Positions 25,939-34,609 of a DNA stretch of 64,000 nucleotides are shown here, one piece after another; positions within the stretch are counted from its first letter, which is position 1, and each line of letters opens with the position of its first letter. A program made the position numbers and the translations under genes. Source of the stretch: Phaeobacter gallaeciensis DSM 26640 (lineage in GTDB: Bacteria > Pseudomonadota > Alphaproteobacteria > Rhodobacterales > Rhodobacteraceae); NCBI RefSeq assembly GCF_000511385.1, contig NC_023138.1, forward strand, positions 1-64,000, in the 5' to 3' direction. The notes beneath the pieces are model-generated. The model was given only the letters and a program-made list of their open reading frames with translations, was not told the origin of the DNA and ran no database searches.

Positions 25939-25954
25939 ACGAATTATTTTTCGT
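25939..25954. promoter_or_regulatory. Candidate LysR binding site
   Basis: ACGAA-TTATTT-TTCGT, perfect 5-bp arms, in the 102-bp divergent gap between lysR and the GMC gene, about 45 bp before the latter. It fits the loose dyad preferred by LysR proteins; assignment is by position. Confidence 0.4.
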
Positions 25955-25999
25955 TTCTGGATTTGTCCCATGCTTTGTAACGATCTGACGACAGGAGAT

Positions 26000-27628
26000 A
26001 TGCGGGCGGTCGGGCAAGTGATGGGATTTGACTACATTATTGTTGGTGCGGGATCTGCGGGATGTGTGCTGGCGGACCGGTTGAGCCGATCCGGGCGGCA
26101 TAAGGTGCTGATCCTGGAAGCAGGCGGGCGCGGGCGCTCTCCCTGGATTGCGCTGCCGCTGGGGTATGGCAAGACGTTCTTCGATCCGGCGGTGAACTGG
26201 AAATATGAGAGTGAGCGCGAGGAAGCGCTTGCCGGGCGCGCAGGGTATTGGCCGCGCGGCAAGGGTGTTGGCGGCTCCGGTGCGATCAATGCGCTGGTTT
26301 ATGCGCGTGGGTTGCCGCAGGATTTTGACGATTGGGAGACCGCTGGGGCCACAGGTTGGGGCTGGGAAGCTGTCCGGCAGTGCTACGAGGCAATGGAAAC
26401 CCAAGTGGCGCCGGATGGGCAACGCCACGGGACGGGTCCGTTGCATGTGCAGGATGTGTCGGATCAGGTCCACCCGGCGAACCGGCATTTCTTTGCGGCG
26501 GCGGATGAACTGGGACTGCCCAGCACCGATGACATCAATGATCCGAGGGGCGAAGGTGCAACGGCCTATCGGATTAATACCAGCGGCGGACGGCGCATGC
26601 ATTCCGCGCGGGCGTTTCTAGCCCCTGCTTTGAAGCGCAAAAACGTCACCTTGATGACCGACGCGCTGGTCGAACGGATCACCTTTGACGGGCGCCGCGC
26701 TGTTTCGGTTCAAGTGCGACGGCGGGGACAATCCATGTCGATAGCAGCGGGGCGGGAGATCATTCTCTCAGCCGGGGCAGTTGCCTCGCCCGGTCTGCTG
26801 CAGAGCTCCGGCATTGGGTCTGCGGAGCTGTTGCGCAGGCTTGGAATTGAGATCGTTGATGATCAGCCGCAGGTCGGCGGCAATCTGCAGGACCATCTGG
26901 GGATCAACTACTATTTCCGCGCGACTGAGCCGACGTTGAATAACGTTCTGTCGCCATTGTCAGGCAAGATCCGCGCGGCGTTGCACTATGCTCTGTGGCG
27001 ACGGGGGCCGCTGGCGCTGTCGGTGAACCAATGTGGCGGCTATTTCCGAAGTGCGCAGTCGCTGACGAGGCCTGATCAGCAACTCTACTTTAACCCGGTG
27101 ACCTATACGACGACGCCGGAAGGCAAGCGCGAGGTGATCCGTCCCGATCCTTTTGCCGGGTTTATTCTCGGCTTTCAGCCAAGCCGCCCGACAAGCCGGG
27201 GACGGATAGATATTTGTAGCGCTGATATGACCGCAGCACCGCTGATCCGACCAAACTCGCTCGCAACCGAGCAAGATCGCTCACAGGTCATTGCGGGTGG
27301 GCGGCTTTGTCAGCAGTTGGCCAAAACCTCGGCTCTGGATGGTCTGATCGAGGCGGCGATGGGGACGGACCTGCGAGAGATGACGGATGCGGATATACTG
27401 TCTGATTTTCGCGAACGTTGTGGCACAGTGTTCCACCCCGTCGGCACCTGTCGAATGGGCGCAGATGCCAGCACAAGTGTTGTTTGTCCGAGACTGAAAC
27501 TGCATGGGTTTGATGGTGTCCGGGTGGTGGATGCCTCTGTCTTTCCCAATATCACCTCGGGCAATACCAATGCCCCAACCATGATGCTGGCCCATCGGGC
27601 CGCTGATCTTATTCTGGAGTCCCCATGA
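26000..27628 (+). CDS. GMC-family FAD-dependent oxidoreductase (choline-dehydrogenase-like)
   Basis: A flavoenzyme of about 542 residues that oxidises an alcohol to an aldehyde. The ADP-binding motif is YIIVGAGSAGCVLADRLS near the N-terminus; GMC signature 1 is KGVGGSGAINALVYARG and signature 2 is seen around GAVASPGLLQSSGIGSA. The C-terminal HPVGTCRMGAD and SGNTNAPTMMLAHRAADLI supply the catalytic histidine and asparagine. The ATG at 26000 follows AGGAG closely; ATG 26021 (MGFDYIIVG) is a fair alternative. It is the first gene of an operon with an enolase-superfamily enzyme and an aldehyde dehydrogenase, overlapping the second by four bases. Confidence 0.88.
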   Translation: MRAVGQVMGFDYIIVGAGSAGCVLADRLSRSGRHKVLILEAGGRGRSPWIALPLGYGKTFFDPAVNWKYESEREEALAGRAGYWPRGKGVGGSGAINALVYARGLPQDFDDWETAGATGWGWEAVRQCYEAMETQVAPDGQRHGTGPLHVQDVSDQVHPANRHFFAAADELGLPSTDDINDPRGEGATAYRINTSGGRRMHSARAFLAPALKRKNVTLMTDALVERITFDGRRAVSVQVRRRGQSMSIAAGREIILSAGAVASPGLLQSSGIGSAELLRRLGIEIVDDQPQVGGNLQDHLGINYYFRATEPTLNNVLSPLSGKIRAALHYALWRRGPLALSVNQCGGYFRSAQSLTRPDQQLYFNPVTYTTTPEGKREVIRPDPFAGFILGFQPSRPTSRGRIDICSADMTAAPLIRPNSLATEQDRSQVIAGGRLCQQLAKTSALDGLIEAAMGTDLREMTDADILSDFRERCGTVFHPVGTCRMGADASTSVVCPRLKLHGFDGVRVVDASVFPNITSGNTNAPTMMLAHRAADLILESP

Positions 27629-28800
27629 GCACGCCCTATTCAGCATCTGGTGCCGTCCCCGTTGGGGCCGGTCGTGGCAAAGACGATGGCGGTCCCCGGA
27701 TACGTCGTATTGAAACCTTCTGCAGCCCGCTTGTGGGGTTTGTTCGGGTGACGTCTGAGGACGGGCAGCAGGGCTGGGGGCAGGTGTCTACCTATAACAG
27801 CGATCTGACCTGCGAGATCCTCCATCGGCAAGTGGCGCCTTGGGCTTTGGGCCGGGGCATGGATGCGATGGAGGCGGTGATCGCTGAGATTCCGCTGCGA
27901 GAGCACAAATATCCCGGCACCTATTTGCGGCGCGCAATGGCGGGGCTTGATACCGCGGTCTGGGATTGGCGGGGCCGGGTGGCGCAAAAGCCCGTTGCGG
28001 AATTGCTGGGTGGATCAGCTGGTCCGATCCGCGCCTATGCGTCGTCGATGCGTCGCGACATCACGCCCGAGGATGAGGCGGAGCGGATGAAAGCGCTGCG
28101 CGATGATCTCGGGTTTGATGCCTTCAAGGTGCGGGTGGGGGCTGAATGTGGCGAAGACCGCGACGAATGGCCGGGGCGGACGGAGACAATCATTCCCCAG
28201 ATCCGCGCCGCACTGGGGGAGGGGGCGGCGCTGTTGGTTGATGGCAATTCCGGGTTCTCGCCCAAACGCTCCATCGAGGTGGGGCAGTTGCTGCAGGAGC
28301 ATGGCTATGAGCATTTTGAGGAACCCTGCCCCTATTGGATGCTGGAGCAGACCGCAGAGGTGACCCGTGCGCTAGATTTGGATGTGGCAGGCGGTGAGCA
28401 GGATTGGGATTTGCAGACCTGGCACCGCATGATCGAGATGCGTGCGGTCGATATCATTCAGCCTGATATTCTCTATCTTGGTGGGATGACGCGGAGCATG
28501 GAGGTGGCCCGCCTTGGCGCTGCGGCTGGGCTTCCATGCACGCCTCATTGCGCAAATCTGTCGATGGTGACGCTGTTCACGATGCATATGCTGCGCGCCG
28601 TTGATCTGCCCGGGCGTTATCTAGAGTTCTCAATTGAGGGCGAGGATTATTACCCCTGGCAGCGCGATCTCTTTGTCACCGACCCGTTTGTGATCAGTGA
28701 TGGCCAGGCTGTGGTCCGCGATGTGCCCGGGTGGGGCGTCGAGATCAATCCTGAGTGGCTGGCCACGTCGAAATACACCTGTAGTGAGGATACGCCATGA
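27625..28800 (+). CDS. Enolase-superfamily enzyme, mandelate-racemase type (sugar-acid dehydratase-like)
   Basis: A 391-residue enzyme with capping domain and TIM barrel. Metal ligands are visible as Asp in LLVDGNSG, Glu in HFEEPCP and Glu in GGEQD (about residues 206, 232, 257). The catalytic dyad is Asp in DIIQPDILYLGG with His in TPHCAN, and the first base motif reads FKVRVG (Lys-x-Arg rather than Lys-x-Lys). This pattern fits the mandelate-racemase/galactonate-dehydratase group, which abstracts the alpha-proton of an acid and often eliminates water. The real substrate is unknown. It overlaps both neighbours by four bases (ATGA), so the three enzymes should act in one pathway. Confidence 0.85.
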   Translation: MSTPYSASGAVPVGAGRGKDDGGPRIRRIETFCSPLVGFVRVTSEDGQQGWGQVSTYNSDLTCEILHRQVAPWALGRGMDAMEAVIAEIPLREHKYPGTYLRRAMAGLDTAVWDWRGRVAQKPVAELLGGSAGPIRAYASSMRRDITPEDEAERMKALRDDLGFDAFKVRVGAECGEDRDEWPGRTETIIPQIRAALGEGAALLVDGNSGFSPKRSIEVGQLLQEHGYEHFEEPCPYWMLEQTAEVTRALDLDVAGGEQDWDLQTWHRMIEMRAVDIIQPDILYLGGMTRSMEVARLGAAAGLPCTPHCANLSMVTLFTMHMLRAVDLPGRYLEFSIEGEDYYPWQRDLFVTDPFVISDGQAVVRDVPGWGVEINPEWLATSKYTCSEDTP

Positions 28801-30281
28801 GCGCTGATCAATTGATCGCCGCCTATTTTGAGACCGGGACGCTGCCGGATCTGCCGCGTGATCATTTCATTGATGGGCGCGCTGTAGCATCTGGGGCCGG
28901 CGAGCGGATGGAGAGTTTCGACCCCGGACGGGGTACCGCATTTGCTGATTTTGCAGCGGGCGATGCGGCGGATGTTGATCACGCGGTGTCCAGCGCCGTG
29001 GCCGGGTTTGAAGCTTGGAGTGCCACACCTCCTGCGCGGCGATGCGCCATCCTGAACGAAGCCGCTCGGCTGATGCGGCAGGAGGCGGAGCATCTGGCCG
29101 TTGTTGAATGCATCGATAGCGGGAAGACCCTGGCGGAGGCGCGTGGTGATATCGCGGGGTCTGCTCGACTGCTGGAGTATTACGCCGGTGCTGCGGACAA
29201 ATTGGATGGGCGCAGTGTGAACCTCGGCAATGGCAATGCTGCATTCACCCTGCGTGAGCCAGTTGGCGTGACCGCGCATATCGTGCCGTGGAACTATCCG
29301 ACCTCAACCTTGGTTCGCGGCATCGCACCGGCGTTGGCGACAGGGTGTTCCGCGGTTGTGAAACCGGCGGAGACAACGCCGTTCACGGCCCTGATGATTG
29401 CCGATCTTCTGATCCGGGCGGGGCTGCCTGCGGGCGTGGTCAACGTGGTGACGGGCACCGGGATTGCTGTAGGCGCACCGCTGGTACGTGACCCCCGTGT
29501 GCGGCATGTCACCTTCACGGGTTCGGTGGCCACTGGGGTTGGTGTGATGCAGAGCGTGGCCCCCAATGTGACCGGGTTGACGCTGGAGCTGGGGGGCAAA
29601 TCCCCTCTTGTTGCCTTTGGTGATGCGGATGTGGATGCCGTGGTTGAGGGCGCGCTTTGGGCGATTTTCTCGAACGCGGGGCAGATCTGTTCCGCCGGAT
29701 CGCGGTTGGTGATCCACCGCAGTCTTCATGCCGAGGTGCGTGACAAACTGGTGGCGCGGGCGCAGATGTTGCGGGTGGGCCACGGGTTGCGCGGGCCGGA
29801 TATCGGAGCGGTAAACTCTGTCCGGCATTTGGCGCAGATAGCCGATCATGTCAGCCGCGCCGGGGCGCGCGGGGTTGAGATCGTCACCGGTGGCGAAGTT
29901 CTGACCGATGTTGAGAGTGGCGCGGGCTGGTTCTATGCGCCGACCATTCTGGATAACCTCGCGGCCAACGATGATGCCGTCCAGCAGGAGATTTTTGGCC
30001 CTGTGTTGGCCATTCAGGTCTTTGACGACGAGGCTGAGGCGCTGGCCCTGGCCAATGGTACCGAATTTGCGTTGGCTGCGGGTATCTACACTCAGGATAT
30101 CGCAACCGCGCTGCGTATGGCGCGGCGGATTGATGCGGGGCAGGTGACCGTCAATGACTATTGGGCGGGCGGGATTGAGCTGCCGTTTGGCGGCAACCGT
30201 AAATCGGGGTTCGGGCGAGAGAAGGGTCTGGAAGGTCTGGATGCCTATACCAGAAGCAAGGCGATCACGTTGGCCGTTTGA
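28797..30281 (+). CDS. NAD(P)-dependent aldehyde dehydrogenase (betaine-aldehyde-dehydrogenase-like)
   Basis: A 494-residue aldehyde dehydrogenase of the common fold. The general base glutamate is in LTLELGGKSPLVAF (about 264) and the catalytic cysteine in NAGQICSAGSRL (about 298). The cofactor region VTAHIVPWNYP and the FTGSVATG loop are also present, and PFGGNRKSGFGREKG closes the fold. It would oxidise the aldehyde produced by the GMC enzyme upstream. Choline/betaine-type chemistry is possible from the family resemblance, but the enolase-family partner argues for a hydroxylated acid pathway. It is the last gene of the operon. Confidence 0.9.
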   Translation: MSADQLIAAYFETGTLPDLPRDHFIDGRAVASGAGERMESFDPGRGTAFADFAAGDAADVDHAVSSAVAGFEAWSATPPARRCAILNEAARLMRQEAEHLAVVECIDSGKTLAEARGDIAGSARLLEYYAGAADKLDGRSVNLGNGNAAFTLREPVGVTAHIVPWNYPTSTLVRGIAPALATGCSAVVKPAETTPFTALMIADLLIRAGLPAGVVNVVTGTGIAVGAPLVRDPRVRHVTFTGSVATGVGVMQSVAPNVTGLTLELGGKSPLVAFGDADVDAVVEGALWAIFSNAGQICSAGSRLVIHRSLHAEVRDKLVARAQMLRVGHGLRGPDIGAVNSVRHLAQIADHVSRAGARGVEIVTGGEVLTDVESGAGWFYAPTILDNLAANDDAVQQEIFGPVLAIQVFDDEAEALALANGTEFALAAGIYTQDIATALRMARRIDAGQVTVNDYWAGGIELPFGGNRKSGFGREKGLEGLDAYTRSKAITLAV

Positions 30282-30396
30282 CCGGTTGCGCGCAGAATTG
30301 TTTAAAATCGACAAAAACACTCGTCTTTATGGTTGCAGTGGCGTCGGAGTCATACCATGTGTGTGCCAAGTTGCCCGGTAACGCATAAGGTCAGAT

Positions 30397-30642
30397 ATGC
30401 CCAAGACGCCCAGCCCCTGTATTGATGTTTGTAAATTCAAACGTGAGGGTCATTGCATCGGCTGTTCGATGACCAAAGCGCAAAAATCACTCTTCAAGGG
30501 GTTGAAGAAGGACAGCCATCGGCGGGCCTTTGTCACCATGCTGACTTCGCAGCAGGGACAGTTGGGCAAATACACCCATTGGGATATCGCCTACCGCAAA
30601 AAGTTGGAGAAACGAAAAATCGCGGCCGAGGATATCCTCTGA
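30397..30642 (+). CDS. Small cysteine-rich DUF1289-type protein
   Basis: An 81-residue protein with four cysteines in PCIDVCKFKREGHCIGCSMT, the spacing of the DUF1289 family, which probably binds a metal or Fe-S centre. The rest is basic. AAGG precedes the ATG. Function is unknown. It is 115 bp after the aldehyde dehydrogenase and convergent with dps. Confidence 0.78.
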   Translation: MPKTPSPCIDVCKFKREGHCIGCSMTKAQKSLFKGLKKDSHRRAFVTMLTSQQGQLGKYTHWDIAYRKKLEKRKIAAEDIL

Positions 30643-30683
30643 CCGCGACCAATCTAGTGTTGCCAAACCTGATTTTCTGAGGC

Positions 30684-31157
30684 TTAGCCTGCAAGATGCG
30701 AGCGCAGGAACCAGGCGAATTTTTCATGTGTCTGACCGCGCGCGATGCAGAGATCCTCGGTCAGTGTGTCGCCGTGATCGGCGGCCAGTGCACCACAGCC
30801 AGCGAGAGTTGAGGCCAACGTCTCCTGTGCTTCCATCATGATGCGGATCATTTCCTTATCAGTGGCATGACCGTCATGCTCGGCCACTTTGGAGCGTTTC
30901 AGCATCCCGGCCAATGTCCCTTCGGCGTGAACGTCCAATGCGCGTACACGTTCCGCCAGATCATCTTGCCCGAGGAAGTGATCTTCGTAGATCTTTTGGA
31001 ACAGATCATGCAGAGGGCCAAATGCCATACCTTTGACGTTCCAGTGAAAGTTCTGGGCCAGCATCGTGGTGACAGCGGTTTCTGCCACGGACTGGTTCAG
31101 CGCATCGGCGATCGCGGTTTTCGAATCGGTCGAAAGTGCGGCAGCGGTCTGTGTCAT
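30684..31157 (-). CDS. dps: Dps-family ferritin-like DNA protection protein
   Basis: A 157-residue ferritin-like protein that should form a dodecamer, oxidise ferrous iron with peroxide and protect DNA. The ferroxidase residues are seen in LAQNFHWNVKGMAFGPLHDL and in IYEDHFLGQDDLAERVRALD, the classic Dps His and Asp/Glu pattern between subunits. The start at 31157 follows GGGGA; in-frame ATGs at 31169 and upstream are less well placed. A 17-bp Irr/ICE-type box lies about 98 bp upstream of the start, which predicts iron-dependent control. Confidence 0.92.
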   Translation of the reverse strand: MTQTAAALSTDSKTAIADALNQSVAETAVTTMLAQNFHWNVKGMAFGPLHDLFQKIYEDHFLGQDDLAERVRALDVHAEGTLAGMLKRSKVAEHDGHATDKEMIRIMMEAQETLASTLAGCGALAADHGDTLTEDLCIARGQTHEKFAWFLRSHLAG

Positions 31158-31254
31158 CGTGTTCCCCATTATTCCGTAATAAAATAGCTGGCTGGCAGGA
31201 AGCTGGCTTGCTGTAAGCCATACAATACCTGACACGACGCATAGATCAAGAGTT

Positions 31255-31271
31255 TTTAGAACGATTCTAAA
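31255..31271. promoter_or_regulatory. Irr/ICE-type iron-control box upstream of dps
   Basis: TTTAGAA-CGA-TTCTAAA is a perfect 7-3-7 palindrome matching the iron control element described for Irr in alphaproteobacteria. It lies about 98 bp before the dps start and overlaps the stop codon of the upstream gene. Irr represses iron-storage genes under iron limitation, which fits dps. Confidence 0.75.
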
Positions 31272-31824
31272 TTTTAGGGAATTGCTCGGAAATACGCCCT
31301 AGTAAAAACCCGATGTAACGGCGGCGGGCGGGATCAATTTGTGACCTCAGCAGAAAGCCGAGGCTGTCGTAATCCTGCTCGGAGACCCGTGACAGGCAGC
31401 GCAAAACCCAAGCTTCGTCGAATGAGATCTCCGTGGTGCCAGGGCGGAACCATTTGATTCGGCGGGGCATCGCCTCTGGCAGGCATTTCACAAATGTGTC
31501 GATATAGGTGCGTCTGGCATCTTCCCCATCGACGCAGAGCAGGGCGCAGGCCTCAAAGAGGTCAGTGCGCGCGGCAGCTCGGCACCCCATTGCAGCAAGA
31601 CGCAAGGTATTGAGAATGCTATATTCTTGTTCGTTGAACACGGGCGCGTGGCGCAAGTCATCAGGGGCCTGCGATTGTGGCAGGGGCAATGTCTGCACTG
31701 GCATCATCGGTGATGGATCCGTCTGCTGTAACCCGCGTTCGGGCGTTCTGAATAATTCCTGACTAAATATATTGGTTTTAGGTTTATTCACAAGAGGGGA
31801 AGATCGGCCTCCTGCGGAATTCAC
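31267..31824 (-). CDS. Unrecognised protein, roseobacter-type hypothetical
   Basis: A reading frame of up to 185 residues that I do not recognise. The C-terminal 120 residues are compact and helical-looking (EQEYSILNTLRLAAMGCRAA, SEQDYDSLGFLLRSQIDPAR, YIGFLLGRISEQF) and look like a real folded protein. The first 40-60 residues are low-complexity, and the DNA there is AT-rich with promoter-like character. The GTG at 31824 lacks a ribosome site, so the true start may be the ATGs at 31707 or 31704. It lies just upstream of the Irr box and dps on the same strand. Confidence 0.55.
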   Translation of the reverse strand: MNSAGGRSSPLVNKPKTNIFSQELFRTPERGLQQTDPSPMMPVQTLPLPQSQAPDDLRHAPVFNEQEYSILNTLRLAAMGCRAAARTDLFEACALLCVDGEDARRTYIDTFVKCLPEAMPRRIKWFRPGTTEISFDEAWVLRCLSRVSEQDYDSLGFLLRSQIDPARRRYIGFLLGRISEQFPKI

Positions 31825-31861
31825 GCAGTACCCACTGTTCGCGTCGATGGCCGAGCTGGGG

Positions 31862-32530
31862 CTAGGCGCGGTTCTCGGCGACCAATGTGAGCAGCTCTTC
31901 CTTGGTGCGTGAGATATGCCGGGTCAGGGCGGTACATGCGGCGTCGATATCGCGCGCTTCGGCCAAGGCCAAGAGATCGCGATGCTCTGCCTTGGCGGGT
32001 TCGCGCTGTTTCATCACACTTAGATGCATGCGGATGAACCGGTCGGAGTGGAGGCTGAGCCCCTGCAGCATCTCATTGGTCAGTTTGCGCTCAGCCGCAG
32101 CATAAAGCGCGGAATGATAACGATGGTTCAGTGCGCCCCATGTCGCGACATCATCTGCGTCATAGGAGGCGTCCATCTCATCCAGGATCTGGTCGCATCG
32201 GGCGAAATCCGTAGTGGTCATCGCGGGGATCGAACGGCGAAACAGATCCACCTCGACCAGAATACGTAGATCAAAGATTTCAGCGATTTCCCGCAGCGAG
32301 TGTTTGGTCACCGTGGCTCCACGATTGTTTGTGAACAGCACCAAACCTTCGGCGTCCAAGCGCTTCAGTGCCTCGCGCACGGGCATGCGTGACACGTCAT
32401 ATTCTTCGGCCAAAGCCTCCTGACGGATCGGTTCACCCTCCGCCAGTTCGCCGCTCAAAATGCGTTCACGCAGATCGGCGGCGATAACGTCGGGGAGGGT
32501 GTTGCGGGAGATGGCACGCCTTGCTGCCAT
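31862..32530 (-). CDS. GntR-family transcriptional regulator, FadR/FCD type
   Basis: A 222-residue regulator. The N-terminal winged helix-turn-helix is ADLRERILSGELAEGEPIRQ with EYDVSRMPVREALKRLDAEG; an all-helical FCD ligand domain follows (about residues 85-210) with the Asp and three His metal-site pattern in DLRILVEVDLF, LNHRYHSALY and EHRDLLALA. It lies 93 bp downstream of the proline-racemase-family gene on the same strand and so probably regulates hydroxyproline-type catabolism. Confidence 0.88.
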   Translation of the reverse strand: MAARRAISRNTLPDVIAADLRERILSGELAEGEPIRQEALAEEYDVSRMPVREALKRLDAEGLVLFTNNRGATVTKHSLREIAEIFDLRILVEVDLFRRSIPAMTTTDFARCDQILDEMDASYDADDVATWGALNHRYHSALYAAAERKLTNEMLQGLSLHSDRFIRMHLSVMKQREPAKAEHRDLLALAEARDIDAACTALTRHISRTKEELLTLVAENRA

Positions 32531-32623
32531 TGGGACCTCATCAGTGGTGGTTGCGTTTGGTGCCGTTTGGCGAGGGTTGATTGGGTGTGCCCTGTTGTGG
32601 TCGGCCGATCAAGAGGATCTGCA

Positions 32624-33649
32624 TCACGCCCCCCAGGTGTCACTGAGGCGATAGCCTGTTGGCCAAGGATCGTCGGGATCCAGCATGTGTTGGTGTGTGC
32701 CGGTGATCCACCCCCTCCCGCTGATTTCAGGTATGATTGCGGCGAGGTCACCCACGGTTGTTTGCGCCGCGATGCGGCCCTTAAAGCTTGAGCCGATGAT
32801 TGAAATTGCCTCGAAGTCCTGTTCTGCGGTTATCTGCCCCTTGGCGAGCATGAGAGCCATCCGCGCTGAAACAGCAGTGCCGGTTGGAGAGCGATCAACC
32901 TTGCCAGGTTGGATCGTCACGGCCGAGCGACTGCGCAGACCGGTTGCTGTCGGCGTGAGCGGTCCGCAGAACGCGCAGAAAGAAATATGCGCCCAGTCCG
33001 GGTTGGTGGGATGGGTAAACCCCAGCTGCTGATTGGCTGCCCCAAGGATGCGGCTGCCGATCTGGGCCAGTGTTTTGGCTTCTGGCTCGCAGATCTCAAG
33101 CTCCAGATCCGCAGCCTGAACCACCACAAAACTGTCGCCGCCATAGGCGGTATCTACATGCAGGGTTCCGATTCCCGGCACGTTCAACGGAACGCTGATT
33201 TCGCCAGCAAAGCTGGGGACATTTCGAACATAAATGCGCTGCGCCTTGCCGTCCCTGCATTCGGCGCGGACGCGCACCAAACCACCGGGCGCCTCCAGCG
33301 TCAGGTGGGTCTCGGGTTCCTGCATTGGCAGGATGCCACTGTCCAGCAGGACGGTGGCAACGCAGATCGAATTTGACCCCGACATCGGCGGCGTGAACTC
33401 GGGTTCCATGATGATGAAACCTATATCGGCATCCGGATGTTTCGGTGGCACGAGAAGGTTCACATGCCGAAACACGCCACCGCGCGGTTCATTGAGCATA
33501 AAATTCCGTAGGGTCTGGTCCTCTGCGATGAAAGAGCGCTGCTCCCAGAGGGTGGCGCCGGGCGGCGGGGCGACACCGCCAACGATGACATCGCCCACTT
33601 CCCCCTCGGCATGAGCGGAAATTACATGTACGGTCTTGGTGCTGCGCAT
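32624..33649 (-). CDS. Proline racemase/hydroxyproline epimerase-dehydratase family enzyme
   Basis: A 341-residue member of the proline racemase superfamily, with the two mirror-image domains of the diaminopimelate-epimerase fold ([34 protein letters not shown]). In racemases and 4-hydroxyproline epimerases the two catalytic residues are cysteines; here the first is Ser90 ([11 protein letters not shown]) and the second Thr256 ([11 protein letters not shown]). Thr in the second place is known from trans-3-hydroxyproline dehydratases, so a dehydratase is more likely than an epimerase. The GntR gene follows on the same strand; an XRE-cupin regulator and peptide transporter are divergent. The ATG at 33649 follows GAGAGG. 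Confidence 0.83.
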   Translation of the reverse strand: MRSTKTVHVISAHAEGEVGDVIVGGVAPPPGATLWEQRSFIAEDQTLRNFMLNEPRGGVFRHVNLLVPPKHPDADIGFIIMEPEFTPPMSGSNSICVATVLLDSGILPMQEPETHLTLEAPGGLVRVRAECRDGKAQRIYVRNVPSFAGEISVPLNVPGIGTLHVDTAYGGDSFVVVQAADLELEICEPEAKTLAQIGSRILGAANQQLGFTHPTNPDWAHISFCAFCGPLTPTATGLRSRSAVTIQPGKVDRSPTGTAVSARMALMLAKGQITAEQDFEAISIIGSSFKGRIAAQTTVGDLAAIIPEISGRGWITGTHQHMLDPDDPWPTGYRLSDTWGA

Positions 33650-33728
33650 CGGACCTCTCTGAGGTTGGAAACAAGCGAAACGCCTCGCGAGGTCAATCGC
33701 AGGCTATTTCTGATGTAGCACTTCAATA

Positions 33729-33738
33729 AATTTTAGTA
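33729..33738. promoter_or_regulatory. AATTTTAGTA motif in the divergent promoter of the XRE-cupin gene
   Basis: This 10-mer, in an AT-rich patch between the proline-racemase-family gene and the XRE-cupin gene, is repeated exactly upstream of the peptide-transporter operon (34536-34545). A shared operator for the XRE-cupin protein is inferred from position. Confidence 0.4.
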
Positions 33739-33849
33739 TACGTTTTCCTGGCACTGGCGGCTCCACTATCCCTAAGCCACCCCGGATGATCGGTTTGATG
33801 TCTTTGGATGGTAGGGCGCGAGGCTCGCCGAAATTTTCAGGATATCGAC

Positions 33850-34461
33850 ATGGACGTCTCAGGCACGCGCAAATCAGGCACCAACAAAAGAAATCGGAAA
33901 AAAGACAACCCTGAGCAATTGGGCAATGCGATCCGCCGTCGTCGCAAGGCGATGGGAATGACAATGGTGCAAGTTGCCGAGGAAACCGAGCTGACGCCCG
34001 GATTCATCTCACAGGTGGAACGCGGCATCAGCACGCCGTCGCTGTCGTCTCTGTTGTCGATTGCTGCCTCTTTGCAGACCACTGTGGAGCAACTGTTGAG
34101 TGTTGAGGAAGAATTTCGCGAATATATTCATAAGGATAATCGGCAAACCTATGCGTTGGGCGTAAACGGCAGGCTCTACGAGAAACTGGGGCCGGGGTTC
34201 TCTGGCGCGCTGTGCTATCCTTCCATCATTCACCGACCTCCCGGCCATGTGTCAGAAAAAATGTGCCATGAAGGAGAGGTGTTTTGCTATCTGATTTCAG
34301 GACAGCTCGAATATCATCTGGGCGATGCCGTGCATATCATGTCACCGGGGGACACCGTCCATCATGACTGCTCAAAACCACATTATTCGATTGTGTTGAG
34401 TGAGGAAGAGGCTGTCGAACTCTGGGTCAGCACCATGCCGATGAAAAGCGCGTCGCGCTGA
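33850..34461 (+). CDS. XRE-family regulator with C-terminal cupin domain
   Basis: A 203-residue regulator. Residues about 22-80 form a Cro/CI-type helix-turn-helix (LGNAIRRRRKAMGMTMVQVA, LTPGFISQVERGISTPSLSS). Residues about 115-195 form a cupin with GHVSEKMCHEGEVFCYLISG and a second motif around PGDTVHHDCSKPH. Such proteins sense small metabolites such as amino acids or polyamines. AGGA precedes the ATG at 33850; the frame is open further upstream but without a good start. It sits directly before the peptide-transporter operon, which it probably controls. Confidence 0.87.
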   Translation: MDVSGTRKSGTNKRNRKKDNPEQLGNAIRRRRKAMGMTMVQVAEETELTPGFISQVERGISTPSLSSLLSIAASLQTTVEQLLSVEEEFREYIHKDNRQTYALGVNGRLYEKLGPGFSGALCYPSIIHRPPGHVSEKMCHEGEVFCYLISGQLEYHLGDAVHIMSPGDTVHHDCSKPHYSIVLSEEEAVELWVSTMPMKSASR

Positions 34462-34527
34462 ACTGGTTGTCCGGATCGGACTTTCATCAGCGGAATAAGG
34501 GTTCTGCTCACCTCGCAACATATTTTG

Positions 34528-34545
34528 CTAAAAATAATTTTAGTA
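34528..34545. promoter_or_regulatory. Candidate operator CTAAAA-ATAA-TTTTAG upstream of the peptide transporter
   Basis: Perfect 6-bp arms (34528-34533 and 34538-34543) in the 148-bp gap before the solute-binding gene. It contains the 10-mer AATTTTAGTA also found upstream of the XRE-cupin gene. The match suggests one regulator for both promoters. Confidence 0.45.
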
Positions 34546-34609
34546 ATTTTAAAACTCACGCTATGCTTCCTCCTATGAGACGGAGAATCGATCTGGGAGG
34601 ATCTCACAA

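Noticed and set aside
27655..27668. GTCCCC-GTT-GGGGCC resembling a parS site
   Set aside because: Odd spacer and a broken outer base pair, and it lies 24 kb from parAB in the enolase-family gene; probably chance.
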